Origin: Lewinellaceae bacterium
GTDB lineage: Bacteria; Bacteroidota; Bacteroidia; Chitinophagales; Saprospiraceae
Reading direction: 5' to 3'
DNA: 64,000 nt
Assembly: GCA_016713985.1 (NCBI GenBank)
Contig: JADJOD010000004.1
Location: 62,001-126,000, forward strand
Below the pieces are notes generated by a model. The model worked only from the letters and a program-made list of their open reading frames with translations. It was not told the DNA's origin and searched no databases. The first letter of the stretch is position 1. Every line of letters begins with the position of its first letter. Positions 1 to 9,132 of this stretch are shown piece after piece. Position numbers and translations under genes: made by a program.

Positions 1-699
1 GACGAGGGTTTTGCTCCGGGATTTAACCTGCACATGATGACACTTCACCCCGCATCACAAGCAACCTACAACCTGGAACAACAACCCTGGAATGGCTATT
101 GCAGCTTGCAGGAATTTTATAACAAATTCGAAGACAGTGATATACGCAAGAAAAATTTTATCGTTGGACCACAATTTGCTGCAGACGGCGTCACACCGCT
201 TCTGGACCAGTTTACCGAAGCGGGCGATCCGGACGGGTTACCCTTAAACTATACCCCGGACCTCAAGGACATTTCCGGGCTGGCCCTCCGGCAGGAAGGC
301 GCGCGCATCGGCAAGTACGAATTCCGCAACGGCGCGAAACTAAACCTGAGCAACGACATGCCGGTATTCCACCTCGCCGACATCCTGCTGATGAAAGCGG
401 AAGTGCTCTGGCGACTGGACCCCGGCAACCCGGAAGCCCTCTCCCTGGTCAACCAGGTGCGCAACCGGGCCTATGAACCCGACCAGCCCTTAAACACACT
501 CACTGCTGAAAACCTGCTCGATGAAAGAGGCCGCGAACTGTTTTATGAAGGAGTTCGGCGGCAGGATATGATCCGGTTCGGCGTATTCGGCAATCCGACA
601 CAATTTATGCCGGGTTCTGAGCCATGCAAGGAAATCTGGCCTATTCCGCTGGTACAGTTGACTGCGGGTCAAAATATTCAGCAAAACCCCTGTTATTAA
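1..699 (+). CDS. RagB/SusD family outer-membrane nutrient-uptake lipoprotein, C-terminal part
   Basis: The reading frame is open from the first base of the window, so the gene starts upstream and about 232 C-terminal residues are visible. The segment matches the SusD C-terminal region: a stretch reading DMPVFHLADILLMKAEVL followed by NQVRNRA and ERGRELFYEGVRRQDMIRFG, the typical helical tail that closes SusD-like proteins. SusD homologues sit on the outer-membrane surface, bind glycans or other oligomers and pass them to a TonB-dependent SusC porin, whose gene is expected just upstream outside the window. The FG-GAP/ASPIC lipoprotein downstream fits such a locus. The substrate cannot be deduced from this fragment. 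Confidence 0.9.
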   Translation, partial: DEGFAPGFNLHMMTLHPASQATYNLEQQPWNGYCSLQEFYNKFEDSDIRKKNFIVGPQFAADGVTPLLDQFTEAGDPDGLPLNYTPDLKDISGLALRQEGARIGKYEFRNGAKLNLSNDMPVFHLADILLMKAEVLWRLDPGNPEALSLVNQVRNRAYEPDQPLNTLTAENLLDERGRELFYEGVRRQDMIRFGVFGNPTQFMPGSEPCKEIWPIPLVQLTAGQNIQQNPCY

Positions 700-708
700 G
701 TGGTAAGT

Positions 709-797
709 AAGTGGACAAAATTAATGATACTAATTTTCTTCGGAACATTCTGAGAATGAATCATCTGGACGGGAAAGATTTCCATCCTACTACTTTT
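709..797 (+). repeat. Dispersed intergenic repeat, copy A
   Basis: This roughly 89-base segment is closely similar to 5593-5681 and, in reverse orientation, to 37628-37711. Shared elements in order are an AAAATTAATG-like box, a short hairpin CATTC-TGA-GAATG at 746-758, and a second stem GGAAA/TTTCC at about 771-784. It lies between the SusD-like gene and the next lipoprotein gene. No function is known to me. Confidence 0.75.
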
Positions 798-798
798 G

Positions 799-816
799 GC
801 GGATTTGCAAATCCGC
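799..816. repeat. Perfect 18-bp palindrome
   Basis: GCGGATTTGCAAATCCGC is fully self-complementary and sits directly after repeat copy A, 25 bases before the preferred start of the next gene. It could be a hairpin in the leader or an operator for a dimeric regulator. The other two repeat copies do not carry it. Confidence 0.6.
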
Positions 817-840
817 TATACGGTTGACAATCACACACTG

Positions 841-3800
841 ATGTTGAAATTCTTGCCGGGAACCCTTTTCCCGATCTTAATCTTCCTGATTGCATGCGGC
901 CAATCGCCGGACGGCGTTCCCGCAACGGGCCGGCGTTTCACCCTGCTGGGTGTGGAAAAAACCGGGGTTGATTTCCGAAACGACGTGCCGTACAACGATT
1001 CCGTCAATTGTTATCTCTTCCGCAATTTTTACAACGGCGGCGGTGTGGGAGTCGGCGATATCAACAACGACGGATTGCCCGATCTTTTTTTCTGCGGCAA
1101 CATACAATCCAACCGCCTTTATCTCAACAAAGGAGACTTCCGGTTTGAAGACATCACGGAAAAAGCCGGTCTCCATTCCGGGCAGGTATGGACAGCCGGC
1201 GTCGCCCTGGTGGATGTAAACGGCGACGGATGGCTTGACATTTATACCTGTAAATCGGGCCCGCCGGGTGGCCAAAAACGGCACAACGAACTGTTTATCA
1301 ATAATGGAGACGCCGCAGGCAGGCAGGGAATCCCAACCTTTACCGAACAATCAAAATCCTGGGGACTCGATTATACCGGTTTGAGCACCCACGCCGCATT
1401 TTTCGATTACGACCGCGACGGCGACCTCGACTGCTACCTGTTGAATAACTCCATCCGGAGTGTCGGCGGTTACGATTACCGGCCGGGGCAACGCAATACT
1501 CCCGACCCGAACGGAGGTAATAAGTTATTGAAAAACAACCTGATAAATGCCGGTTTGCCGGTTTCGAATTCCTTTTCGGATGTCACGCAGCAGGCCGGCA
1601 TTTATGCTTCGGCCATCGGATTCGGGCTGGGTGTTACCGTCGGCGATTACGATCGCGACGGCTGGCCCGATCTGTTCATTTCCAATGATTTTTTTGAACG
1701 AGACTACTTGTACCACAACAAGGGAGACGGCCGTTTTGAAGAAGTGCTGGAAAAGGCCATACCGGAAATCAGCAAGGGTTCTATGGGCGCCGACATGGCC
1801 GATTTGAACAATGACGGCTTTCCCGAAATATTCGTCACGGAAATGCTGCCACCCGACGATGCGCGGTATAAAACCAAAACAACTTTTGACAACTGGGAAA
1901 CCTTCCAACTCGGGTTGCAATCGGGGTATCACCGCCAGTTCGGCCGAAACGTGCTGCAACTGAACAATGGCGACGGCACCTTTTCGGAAATCGGCCGGCA
2001 AGCCGGTGTAAGCGCCACCGACTGGAGCTGGGGTGCTTTGCTCGCAGATTTTGACAACGACGGACTAAAGGACATTTTTGTCGCCAACGGCATCGGAAAA
2101 GACCTGCTGGACCAGGATTACCTCAATTTTTATTCCGACCCGGCTGCCATTTCAAAGGTTTTGAAAGAAAATCCGGGTGGAGGAATAAAAAAACTGATCG
2201 ATGCGATGCCTTCGCAGGCTTTGCCCAACGCGATGTTTCGCAACGATAACGATATGAATTTCAAGGAAGTAGCGCAGGAATGGGGGCTTTCACAACCCTC
2301 GTTTTCCAACGGCTCTGCCTACGGCGACCTGGACAATGACGGCGATCTGGATCTGGTTGTCAATAACGTGAATGCGCCTTGTTTCATTTACCGCAACGAA
2401 ACCCTGAGCGGCTCGCCTGACCCGAAGGCCAACTGGTTAATAATTTATCTGAGCGGCGAAAACGGCGCCAACAGCAGTTGCCTCGGCGCCCAGGTTGTAT
2501 TGAAAGCCGGCGGACAAACCTTTTACCAGGAACTTTCACCCATGCGCGGGTTCGAATCGAGCGTAGAACCCAAATTGCACTTCGGACTGGGCCCAATAAC
2601 AAAAATCGACACCCTGGAGGTCAGGTTTTTATCCGGCAGGGTATGGAAAACGTACGATCAGGAGGTCAACGAACAAATCAATATCCAGGAAGGCGATACA
2701 CCCGCGCCGGTACAAGGACAGCAGCCAATGGATTCCGCTCGAAAAACAATCTTCGAACTTGTCGCATCCCCGCCGCTTTTCACCCATATCGAGTCTGATT
2801 TTTCCGATTTTAACCGCGAACCACTGCTGTTCCGCATGTATTCCGCCGAAGGCCCGGCGCTGGCAGTAGCCGATGTCAACGGCGACGGGTTGGAGGATGT
2901 TTATGTCGGCGGCGCGGCGGGGCAGGCGGGAAAACTTTTTTTTCAGGCCAAAAATGGAAGTTTCAATGCCACCCAACAGCCTGATTTTGAAAAAGATAAG
3001 GCAGGTGAAGATGTAACCGCCGTATTTTTTGACGCCAACGGCGACCGTCATTCCGATCTATATGTGGGCAGCGGCAGCAACGAATTCAATCCCGGCGACC
3101 CCGCTTTGCAGGACCGGCTTTACCTGAATGACGGGCGTGGTCACTTTCACCGCGAAACCGGGGCACTGCCCTCGGCCAAGCCGTTTTCCACCGCCTGCGC
3201 CCGCGCGGCAGACGTAGACGCCGACGGCGACCAGGACCTGTTTGTGGGAATGCGCCTGGTGCCCGATCACTACGGCCGGCCACCGGTATCCTTTCTGATG
3301 ATCAACGACGGTCGTGGTCGTTTTTCCCCGCGCCCCCTCAAAACCGGAAATGGCCGGGACCTCGGCATGGTCACCGACGCCGTCTGGTCGGATTTCGACG
3401 GCGACAAAGACCCGGACCTGCTCGTAGCTGGTGACTGGGAGCCGCTGCGGTTTTTCCAGAACAATCGAGGGCAACTCGACGAACTGTCCGGCATTTTGCC
3501 CCATTCAGAGGGTTGGTGGAATTGTATCGCCGCTGCCGACCTCGACGGCGACGGCGACGATGATTTTGTATTGGGTAACTGGGGATTAAATACCCGGTTT
3601 AAAGCATCGGCCGAACGTCCCATGTCGCTTTTTCTTTCCGATTTTGATCAAAACGGCCGCGATGAACCCATCCTGTGCCAATACAACGGAGAACAATCCT
3701 ACCCGCTGGTGCAACGCGCGGACCTGGTTCGTCAATTGCCCGTTCTGAAGAAAAAATACCTTAAATCCGGCGATTACAAAGACAAAACGATGGCGGATAT

Positions 3801-4236
3801 TTTTACTCCCGAACAAATTTCCGGGGCGCTGAAAAAAGACGCTTTTTGCCTCACAACCAGTGTATTGTGGAATCGTGGAGCCGGCAAGTTTGCATTAACT
3901 GCCCTGCCCGCTCCCGCTCAGCGCGCGCCGGTATTTGCCATATCGGTAGCCGATTTCACGGGCGACGGCAAGCCGGATCTTTTGCTGGCCGGCAACCACG
4001 AGCGATGTAAACCGGAAACCGGGATTCAACTCGGATCTTACGGCTGTCTGCTCGAAGGAAACGGCGCGGGTGATTTCCGGGCAATCGGTCAGACCAATTC
4101 CGGTCTTCGTCTGACCGGTTCCGTGCGTGGACTGGCCACCCTCCCGGGCAAACGCAATTTGCGGTTATTGGTGGCGCGCAACAACAGTTCCGTACAATTA
4201 TTCGAGGCATTGCAGCAAAATAAAGCGGAACAATAA
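841..4236 (+). CDS. CRTAC1-like FG-GAP/VCBS repeat lipoprotein with ASPIC/UnbV domain
   Basis: The ATG at 841 is preferred over a TTG at 796 because it opens a lipoprotein signal peptide with the lipobox LIAC (Cys at about residue 19). The 1131-residue product is full of aspartate-rich calcium-binding repeats such as DINNDGLPD, DVNGDGWLD, DYDRDGDLD and DLDGDGDDD, arranged as two beta-propeller-like blocks. Between them, at residues about 540-616, lies an ASPIC/UnbV module with GANSSCLGAQV and GFESSVEPKLHFGLG. Proteins of this type are usually encoded next to SusC/SusD pairs in Bacteroidota and are presumed surface-exposed binding lipoproteins, which agrees with the SusD-like gene upstream. 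The ligand is unknown. Confidence 0.88.
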   Translation: MLKFLPGTLFPILIFLIACGQSPDGVPATGRRFTLLGVEKTGVDFRNDVPYNDSVNCYLFRNFYNGGGVGVGDINNDGLPDLFFCGNIQSNRLYLNKGDFRFEDITEKAGLHSGQVWTAGVALVDVNGDGWLDIYTCKSGPPGGQKRHNELFINNGDAAGRQGIPTFTEQSKSWGLDYTGLSTHAAFFDYDRDGDLDCYLLNNSIRSVGGYDYRPGQRNTPDPNGGNKLLKNNLINAGLPVSNSFSDVTQQAGIYASAIGFGLGVTVGDYDRDGWPDLFISNDFFERDYLYHNKGDGRFEEVLEKAIPEISKGSMGADMADLNNDGFPEIFVTEMLPPDDARYKTKTTFDNWETFQLGLQSGYHRQFGRNVLQLNNGDGTFSEIGRQAGVSATDWSWGALLADFDNDGLKDIFVANGIGKDLLDQDYLNFYSDPAAISKVLKENPGGGIKKLIDAMPSQALPNAMFRNDNDMNFKEVAQEWGLSQPSFSNGSAYGDLDNDGDLDLVVNNVNAPCFIYRNETLSGSPDPKANWLIIYLSGENGANSSCLGAQVVLKAGGQTFYQELSPMRGFESSVEPKLHFGLGPITKIDTLEVRFLSGRVWKTYDQEVNEQINIQEGDTPAPVQGQQPMDSARKTIFELVASPPLFTHIESDFSDFNREPLLFRMYSAEGPALAVADVNGDGLEDVYVGGAAGQAGKLFFQAKNGSFNATQQPDFEKDKAGEDVTAVFFDANGDRHSDLYVGSGSNEFNPGDPALQDRLYLNDGRGHFHRETGALPSAKPFSTACARAADVDADGDQDLFVGMRLVPDHYGRPPVSFLMINDGRGRFSPRPLKTGNGRDLGMVTDAVWSDFDGDKDPDLLVAGDWEPLRFFQNNRGQLDELSGILPHSEGWWNCIAAADLDGDGDDDFVLGNWGLNTRFKASAERPMSLFLSDFDQNGRDEPILCQYNGEQSYPLVQRADLVRQLPVLKKKYLKSGDYKDKTMADIFTPEQISGALKKDAFCLTTSVLWNRGAGKFALTALPAPAQRAPVFAISVADFTGDGKPDLLLAGNHERCKPETGIQLGSYGCLLEGNGAGDFRAIGQTNSGLRLTGSVRGLATLPGKRNLRLLVARNNSSVQLFEALQQNKAEQ

Positions 4237-4349
4237 GGTCTGTAAAATTGGCTGTTGAGCGGCTGGAGCGGCCATTTCGGCCAAAAAATCCACAAATTGA
4301 CCGGATAATGTTGTTATTTCATGGGTTTATTCACCAAACCTATTCTGCG

Positions 4350-5465
4350 ATGAAACAACGTTTGCTCTTATTCTTTTTGTTTGCCGGCATCGTCGGCATA
4401 CACGCCCAAACCTTTGTAAGCCTGCCGGCAGGCGGAGGCAACCTCAAAAGCAGTGCCTACCAGCAAATCGGTATCACCGATGTAAAAATTTCCTGGAACG
4501 CCCCCGGTGTAAAAGGCCGTGAAGGGAAAATATGGGGTACTCCCATTGCTCATTACGGCTTTCAAAACCTCGGTTTTGGCACGTCCAAAGAAGCGCCCTG
4601 GCGTGCCGGAGCCAATGAAAATACCACGATCTGGTTCAGCACGGACGTCAGTATAGAAGGCAAAACGCTGGCAGCCGGTAAATACGGTTTTCACATTGCC
4701 TTGTACGCCGACTCCTGCATCCTGATTTTTTCCAAAAACAGCACCGCGTGGGGCAGTTTTTTTTACAAACCCGAAGAAGACGCCTTGCGGGTAACCGTCC
4801 GCCAACAAAAAGGCCTTCCGCAAAGTCGCGAATGGTTGATTTATTCGTTTGAAGATCAAACAGAAAACAGCGCCACGATCGCCCTGTTGTGGGAACACTG
4901 GCGGATTCCGTTTAAAGTATCGGTGGACGTAAATAAAACGGTGGTGGATAATCTGCGCCGCGAGTTGCAAACAGACAAGGGTTTTGTGTATGAAAACTGG
5001 TATGCAGCTGCCCAGTTTTGCCTGCAAAAAGGGTACAACCTGGAAGAAGCGCTTACCTGGGCCGACAATGCCATCAACCCGTTTTTTGGGGTAGAAACCT
5101 TCTCAACTATTTCCCTGAAATCACAGATACAGGAAAAACTGGGGAAAACGGCGGATGCCGAAGCCACCATGAAAAAGGCCATGGAAAAAGCCAACGTACA
5201 GGAAATTCACCAATACGGGCGCCAGTTGATCCACACAGAAAAAGCCGGAAAAAGCCATGGAGATATTTGCGCTGAACCACACCAAAAACGGCGATACCTG
5301 GCCTGTACACGTGGGCCTCATGCGCGGTTATTCCGCCACCGGAAACCTGAAAAAGCCCTGGAACACGCACAAAAAGCCCTTACCAAGGCGCCGGACGATA
5401 TCAATCGAAAAAACCTGGAAGCATCGGTCAAAACCTTGAGTGAAGGGAAGGCACTGGTGCAGTAG
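4350..5465 (+). CDS. DUF2911 domain protein with TPR-like tail (internal compensated frameshift)
   Basis: The ATG at 4350 gives a clean signal peptide ending near IHAQ; an upstream in-frame start at 4248 would only add shadow sequence. Residues about 25-190 match the DUF2911 domain (PRASQ-like start, then VKGREGKIWGTPIAHYG and NENTTIWFSTDV), followed by a helical TPR-like region. The end contains an out-of-frame block. From about 5232 to 5354 the expected protein (PEKAMEIFALNHTKNGDTWP, then VGLMRGYSATGNL) is in the next frame, and the original frame then resumes at EHAQKALTKAPDDINRKN. One extra C at 5231-5232 and one missing A in the A-run at 5350-5354 explain this. The protein is probably secreted to the periplasm; its function is unknown. 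Confidence 0.85.
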   Translation: MKQRLLLFFLFAGIVGIHAQTFVSLPAGGGNLKSSAYQQIGITDVKISWNAPGVKGREGKIWGTPIAHYGFQNLGFGTSKEAPWRAGANENTTIWFSTDVSIEGKTLAAGKYGFHIALYADSCILIFSKNSTAWGSFFYKPEEDALRVTVRQQKGLPQSREWLIYSFEDQTENSATIALLWEHWRIPFKVSVDVNKTVVDNLRRELQTDKGFVYENWYAAAQFCLQKGYNLEEALTWADNAINPFFGVETFSTISLKSQIQEKLGKTADAEATMKKAMEKANVQEIHQYGRQLIHTEKAGKSHGDICAEPHQKRRYLACTRGPHARLFRHRKPEKALEHAQKALTKAPDDINRKNLEASVKTLSEGKALVQ

Positions 5466-5513
5466 CAGGAAAACAGAGCAACTTTATAACGTAGCCAGGC
5501 CATAAAAACGGTC

Positions 5514-5573
5514 AGCGGCGTACCCTGTGCAAGGTATTGATCTTTCCATCCTTGCCGGGGTACGCCGCTTTTA
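5514..5573 (+). terminator. Rho-independent terminator after the DUF2911 gene
   Basis: A 12-bp perfect stem (AGCGGCGTACCC at 5514-5525 with its complement at 5558-5569) encloses a second stem GCAAGG/CCTTGC and is followed by TTTTA. It ends the DUF2911 transcript before secA. Confidence 0.85.
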
Positions 5574-5592
5574 TACCCGCAAATTCCTAGGT

Positions 5593-5681
5593 AAGTAGGT
5601 AAAATTAATGCAAGCTAGTATTCTTCGTAACATTCTGAGAATGAAGCATCTGAACGGAAAGATTTTCCGTGCTGCTACTTA
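5593..5681 (+). repeat. Dispersed intergenic repeat, copy B
   Basis: This copy lies between the DUF2911 terminator and secA, in the only gene-free stretch of about 300 bases in this part of the window (5466-5766). It carries the hairpin CATTC-TGA-GAATG at 5631-5643 and a longer second stem ACGGAAA/TTTCCGT. It matches copy A over almost its full length. The remaining 85 bases before secA hold a weak TATCTTTA promoter-like box near 5707. Confidence 0.75.
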
Positions 5682-5766
5682 TTTCCAAATGTTTGCCAAA
5701 ACCGTATCTTTACATTGCCCTGAAGGTTGAATCCAAATGATATAACGTCTGCCAATCGCCCGTGAA

Positions 5767-8700
5767 ATGTTCGGCTTTATTAAAAAAATTCTCAGCACCA
5801 AACAGGCGCGTGATGAACGCAAATACCAACCCCTAATCAGGGAGATTAACCGCTATGCTGTCGACTACCAACAGTTATCCCATGATGACCTTCGGAAAAA
5901 AACCCTTGAATTTCGCGCGCGCATCAGCGAACATCTGAACACAATAGACCTTAAAATTGCTTCAACAAGGCAACATGCGCTTGCAACAGAAGATGTTAAG
6001 AATAAAGAAAACCTTTTTGCACAATTGGATGGGCTATCTAAACAACGCAATAAAGCGATTGAAACGATCCTGCTCAAAATACTACCCGAGGCTTTCGCCG
6101 TTGTAAAAGAAACCAGTCGCCGATTCGCCCAAAACCAAACCCTTACCGTAGTCGCGACCGACCATGATCACTTCCTGACCGAACAATGGGATAAAACTTA
6201 CATTACCATCGAAGACGGCCATGCGATCTGGAGTACCAAATGGGTTGTAGCCGGCAGCGAGGTTGCCTGGAACATGGTACATTACGATGTACAACTCATT
6301 GGTGGTATGGTACTTCACGACGGTAAAATTGCCGAAATGGCCACCGGTGAGGGCAAAACCCTTGTCGCAACTTTACCCGCCTACCTCAACGCATTAGCCG
6401 GAGAAGGTGTCCACATCGTAACAGTAAACGATTACCTTGCCCGTCGCGACTCGAAGTGGGTAGGCCCCATCTACGAATTTCTGATGCTCACGGTCGATTG
6501 TATCGACAATTACCGCCCGCATACGAAAGAACGTATCGATGCTTATCGCTGCGACATTACGTTTGGCACCAACTCGGAATTTGGCTTCGACTACCTGCGC
6601 GACAACATGGTGATCAACGTCGACGAGCTGGTACAACGCAATTACCACTACGCCATCGTAGACGAGGTTGATTCTGTGCTGATCGACGATGCCCGAACGC
6701 CACTTATTATTTCCGGTCCGGTGAGCCAGGGCGCTGAGCACCAGGAATATGAGGACTTGAATGCCAATGTGAGCAGGTTATATGCCGAGCAGGTAAACCT
6801 TGCCTCCCGGTACCTCTCCCTGGCCCGGCAACTGTACGACGAAGGGGAAATTGGGTTTGAAGAAGGGCAGGCGGGTATGGCCTTGCTGCTCGCTCACCGG
6901 GCCTTACCCAAATATCGTCCGCTTATTAAGTTTTTAAGCGAAGATGGTATAAAGTTGCTGCTGCAAAATGCTGAAGACTTTTACATGCAGGACAACAATA
7001 AAAGAATGCCAGAGGTGGATAGCAAGTTGTTTTTCTGTATCGATGAAAAAAACAGGAGCGTCGTTTTAAATGAAAAAGGGGTGGTTTTTCTGTCCCGTTT
7101 TAACAATGACCCGGATTTTTTTTTAATTCCGGATATCGGTACGGAGTTGGTCAAAATTGAGCAAAACCCTGCGTTTGGTGCCGCCGAAAAAAGCAAAGCC
7201 AAGGAACTGCTTTCGCAGGATTACGGCATAAAAAGCCGCCGCATCCACGCTATTCAGCAACTGTTGAAAGCGTACAGCCTGTTTGAAAAAGACAACGAAT
7301 ACATCGTGCTGGAAGGTGAAGTGAAGATCGTGGACGAACAAACCGGCCGTGTCATGGAAGGCCGCCGTTACTCCGACGGGCTGCACCAGGCCATCGAAGC
7401 GAAGGAAAACGTAAAAGTGGGCGAAATCACCCAAACCTACGCCACGGTTACCCTCCAGAACTACTTCCGGATGTTCCACAAACTGGCTGGTATGACCGGC
7501 ACCGCCGAAACCGAAGCCAAAGAATTGTGGGATATTTACAAATTAGACGTGGTGGTGGTGCCCACCAACCGGTCGATTTCCCGAAAAGACCATGAAGACC
7601 TGGTGTACAAAACCGCCCGGGAGAAGTACAACGCCGTTATCGACGACATCATAAAACTGCGCGACGAGGGCCGGCCAATTCTGGTGGGCACCACCTCCGT
7701 CGAGATATCGGAATTGCTGTCGCGTATGTTAAAAATGCGCGGCATCGATCATAATGTGTTGAATGCCAAGCAACACCAGCGTGAAGCCGAGATCGTGGCC
7801 GAAGCCGGCCAGCCCGGTAAAGTGACCATCGCCACGAACATGGCCGGTCGTGGTACCGACATCAAACTGGGCCCCGGCGTAAAGGAATCCGGCGGTTTGG
7901 CCATTATCGGCACCGAGCGGCACGAAAGCCGGCGGGTGGACCGCCAGTTGCGCGGCCGCGCCGGCCGCCAGGGCGACCCCGGTTCGTCGCAATTTTACGT
8001 ATCACTGGAAGACCAACTCATGCGCCTGTTCCAGAGCGGCCGGATCGCCGGGTTGATGGACCGAATGGGCCATAAGGAAGGTGATGTAATTCAACATTCT
8101 ATGGTAACCAGGTCTATCGAACGCGCGCAGAAAAAGTGGAGGAGAATAACTTCGGTATCCGCAAGCGCCTGCTGGAATACGATGACGTGATGAACATCCA
8201 GCGCGAAGCCATTTACAAAAAACGCCGCAACGCGCTGTTTGGCGACCGCTTAGCCGTGGATATCAACGACGCCTTTGCCGCCATTACCAACGAATTAGTA
8301 CAGACTCATCGGAAAAACGGCGACTTCGAAACCTTCCGCTTCGACAGCATTCGCCTGATTGGCGTTGACCCAGAAATGGATCCCGATTGGTTCAACAGCG
8401 CCCCGATCGATACGGTTGCAGCAGTGTTTCAGCAGCAGGTGTACCATTTATACGAAGAAAAATCCAGACAGGTAAGTGCACGGTTGTTGCCTGTTATTCA
8501 GGATGTGAACGAAAGGGAAGGCCATCGTTATAAACGTATCGTGGTACCTTTCACCGACGGTGTATTGGGAACTAATGTCAGTGCCGATATGGAAGAGGCC
8601 CTCAAATCGAATGGCAAATCCATTATGCACGACATTGAAAAAGTGGCCATTCTGACGCTCATTGACGACGACTGGAAAGAACACCTCCGAAACATTGATG

Positions 8701-9116
8701 ACCTGAAAGAATCCGTGCAGGGGACAACATTTGAACAAAAAGATCCGCTGGTGATATATAAAATGGAGGCTTACACCCTGTTCGAAGGTTTGGTCGGCCA
8801 TATCAACTCCAACGTGACTTCTTTTCTATTAAAAGGTTCGCTTTCGCTTCCTCCGGAGGACGAAGAAAGTGTAGCACAGGCAGCTCAAGCCAGGGAAGAG
8901 GCTCTCCGCCGGGCGCAGGCCAACCGTTTGCGCCTCCAGGCTCTGGAGGAGTTCAATGAATCGGAGGATATTCCGCAAGAATCCGAATACCTTGATGACG
9001 ATAATACTGCCGAAAAAAGAACGCCGAAAAAACCGCGAAAAAAAACGATCAGGCAAAATGATCCCTGCCCATGCGGCAGTGGAAAGAAATACAAGTTATG
9101 CCATGGACGCGAGTAA
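5767..9116 (+). CDS. secA: Preprotein translocase ATPase SecA (one-base frameshift in the deposited sequence)
   Basis: SecA drives protein export through SecYEG. The N-terminal motor has MATGEGKTLVA (Walker A), VDEVDSVLIDDARTPLIISG and TYATVTLQNYFRMFHKLAGMTGTA. The second motor half has NMAGRGTDIKLG and QLRGRAGRQGDPGSSQF. The C-terminus ends in a lysine-rich linker and the zinc/SecB-binding tail NDPCPCGSGKKYKLCHGRE. The frame breaks at 8131-8135, where AAAAA should be six A: restoring one base turns KKWRRI into KKVEENNFGIRKRLLEYDDV and gives a 1116-residue protein, normal for Bacteroidota SecA. Because SecA is essential, this is almost certainly a sequencing error. The gene is convergent with the gene ending at 9133. 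Confidence 0.97.
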
Positions 9117-9132
9117 ATATCGTTCAAACCCG

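Noticed and set aside
8125..8145. Programmed ribosomal frameshift in secA
   Set aside because: No slippery heptamer with a downstream structure stands out, and the same one-base loss in A runs occurs in many unrelated genes here, so a sequencing error explains it better.
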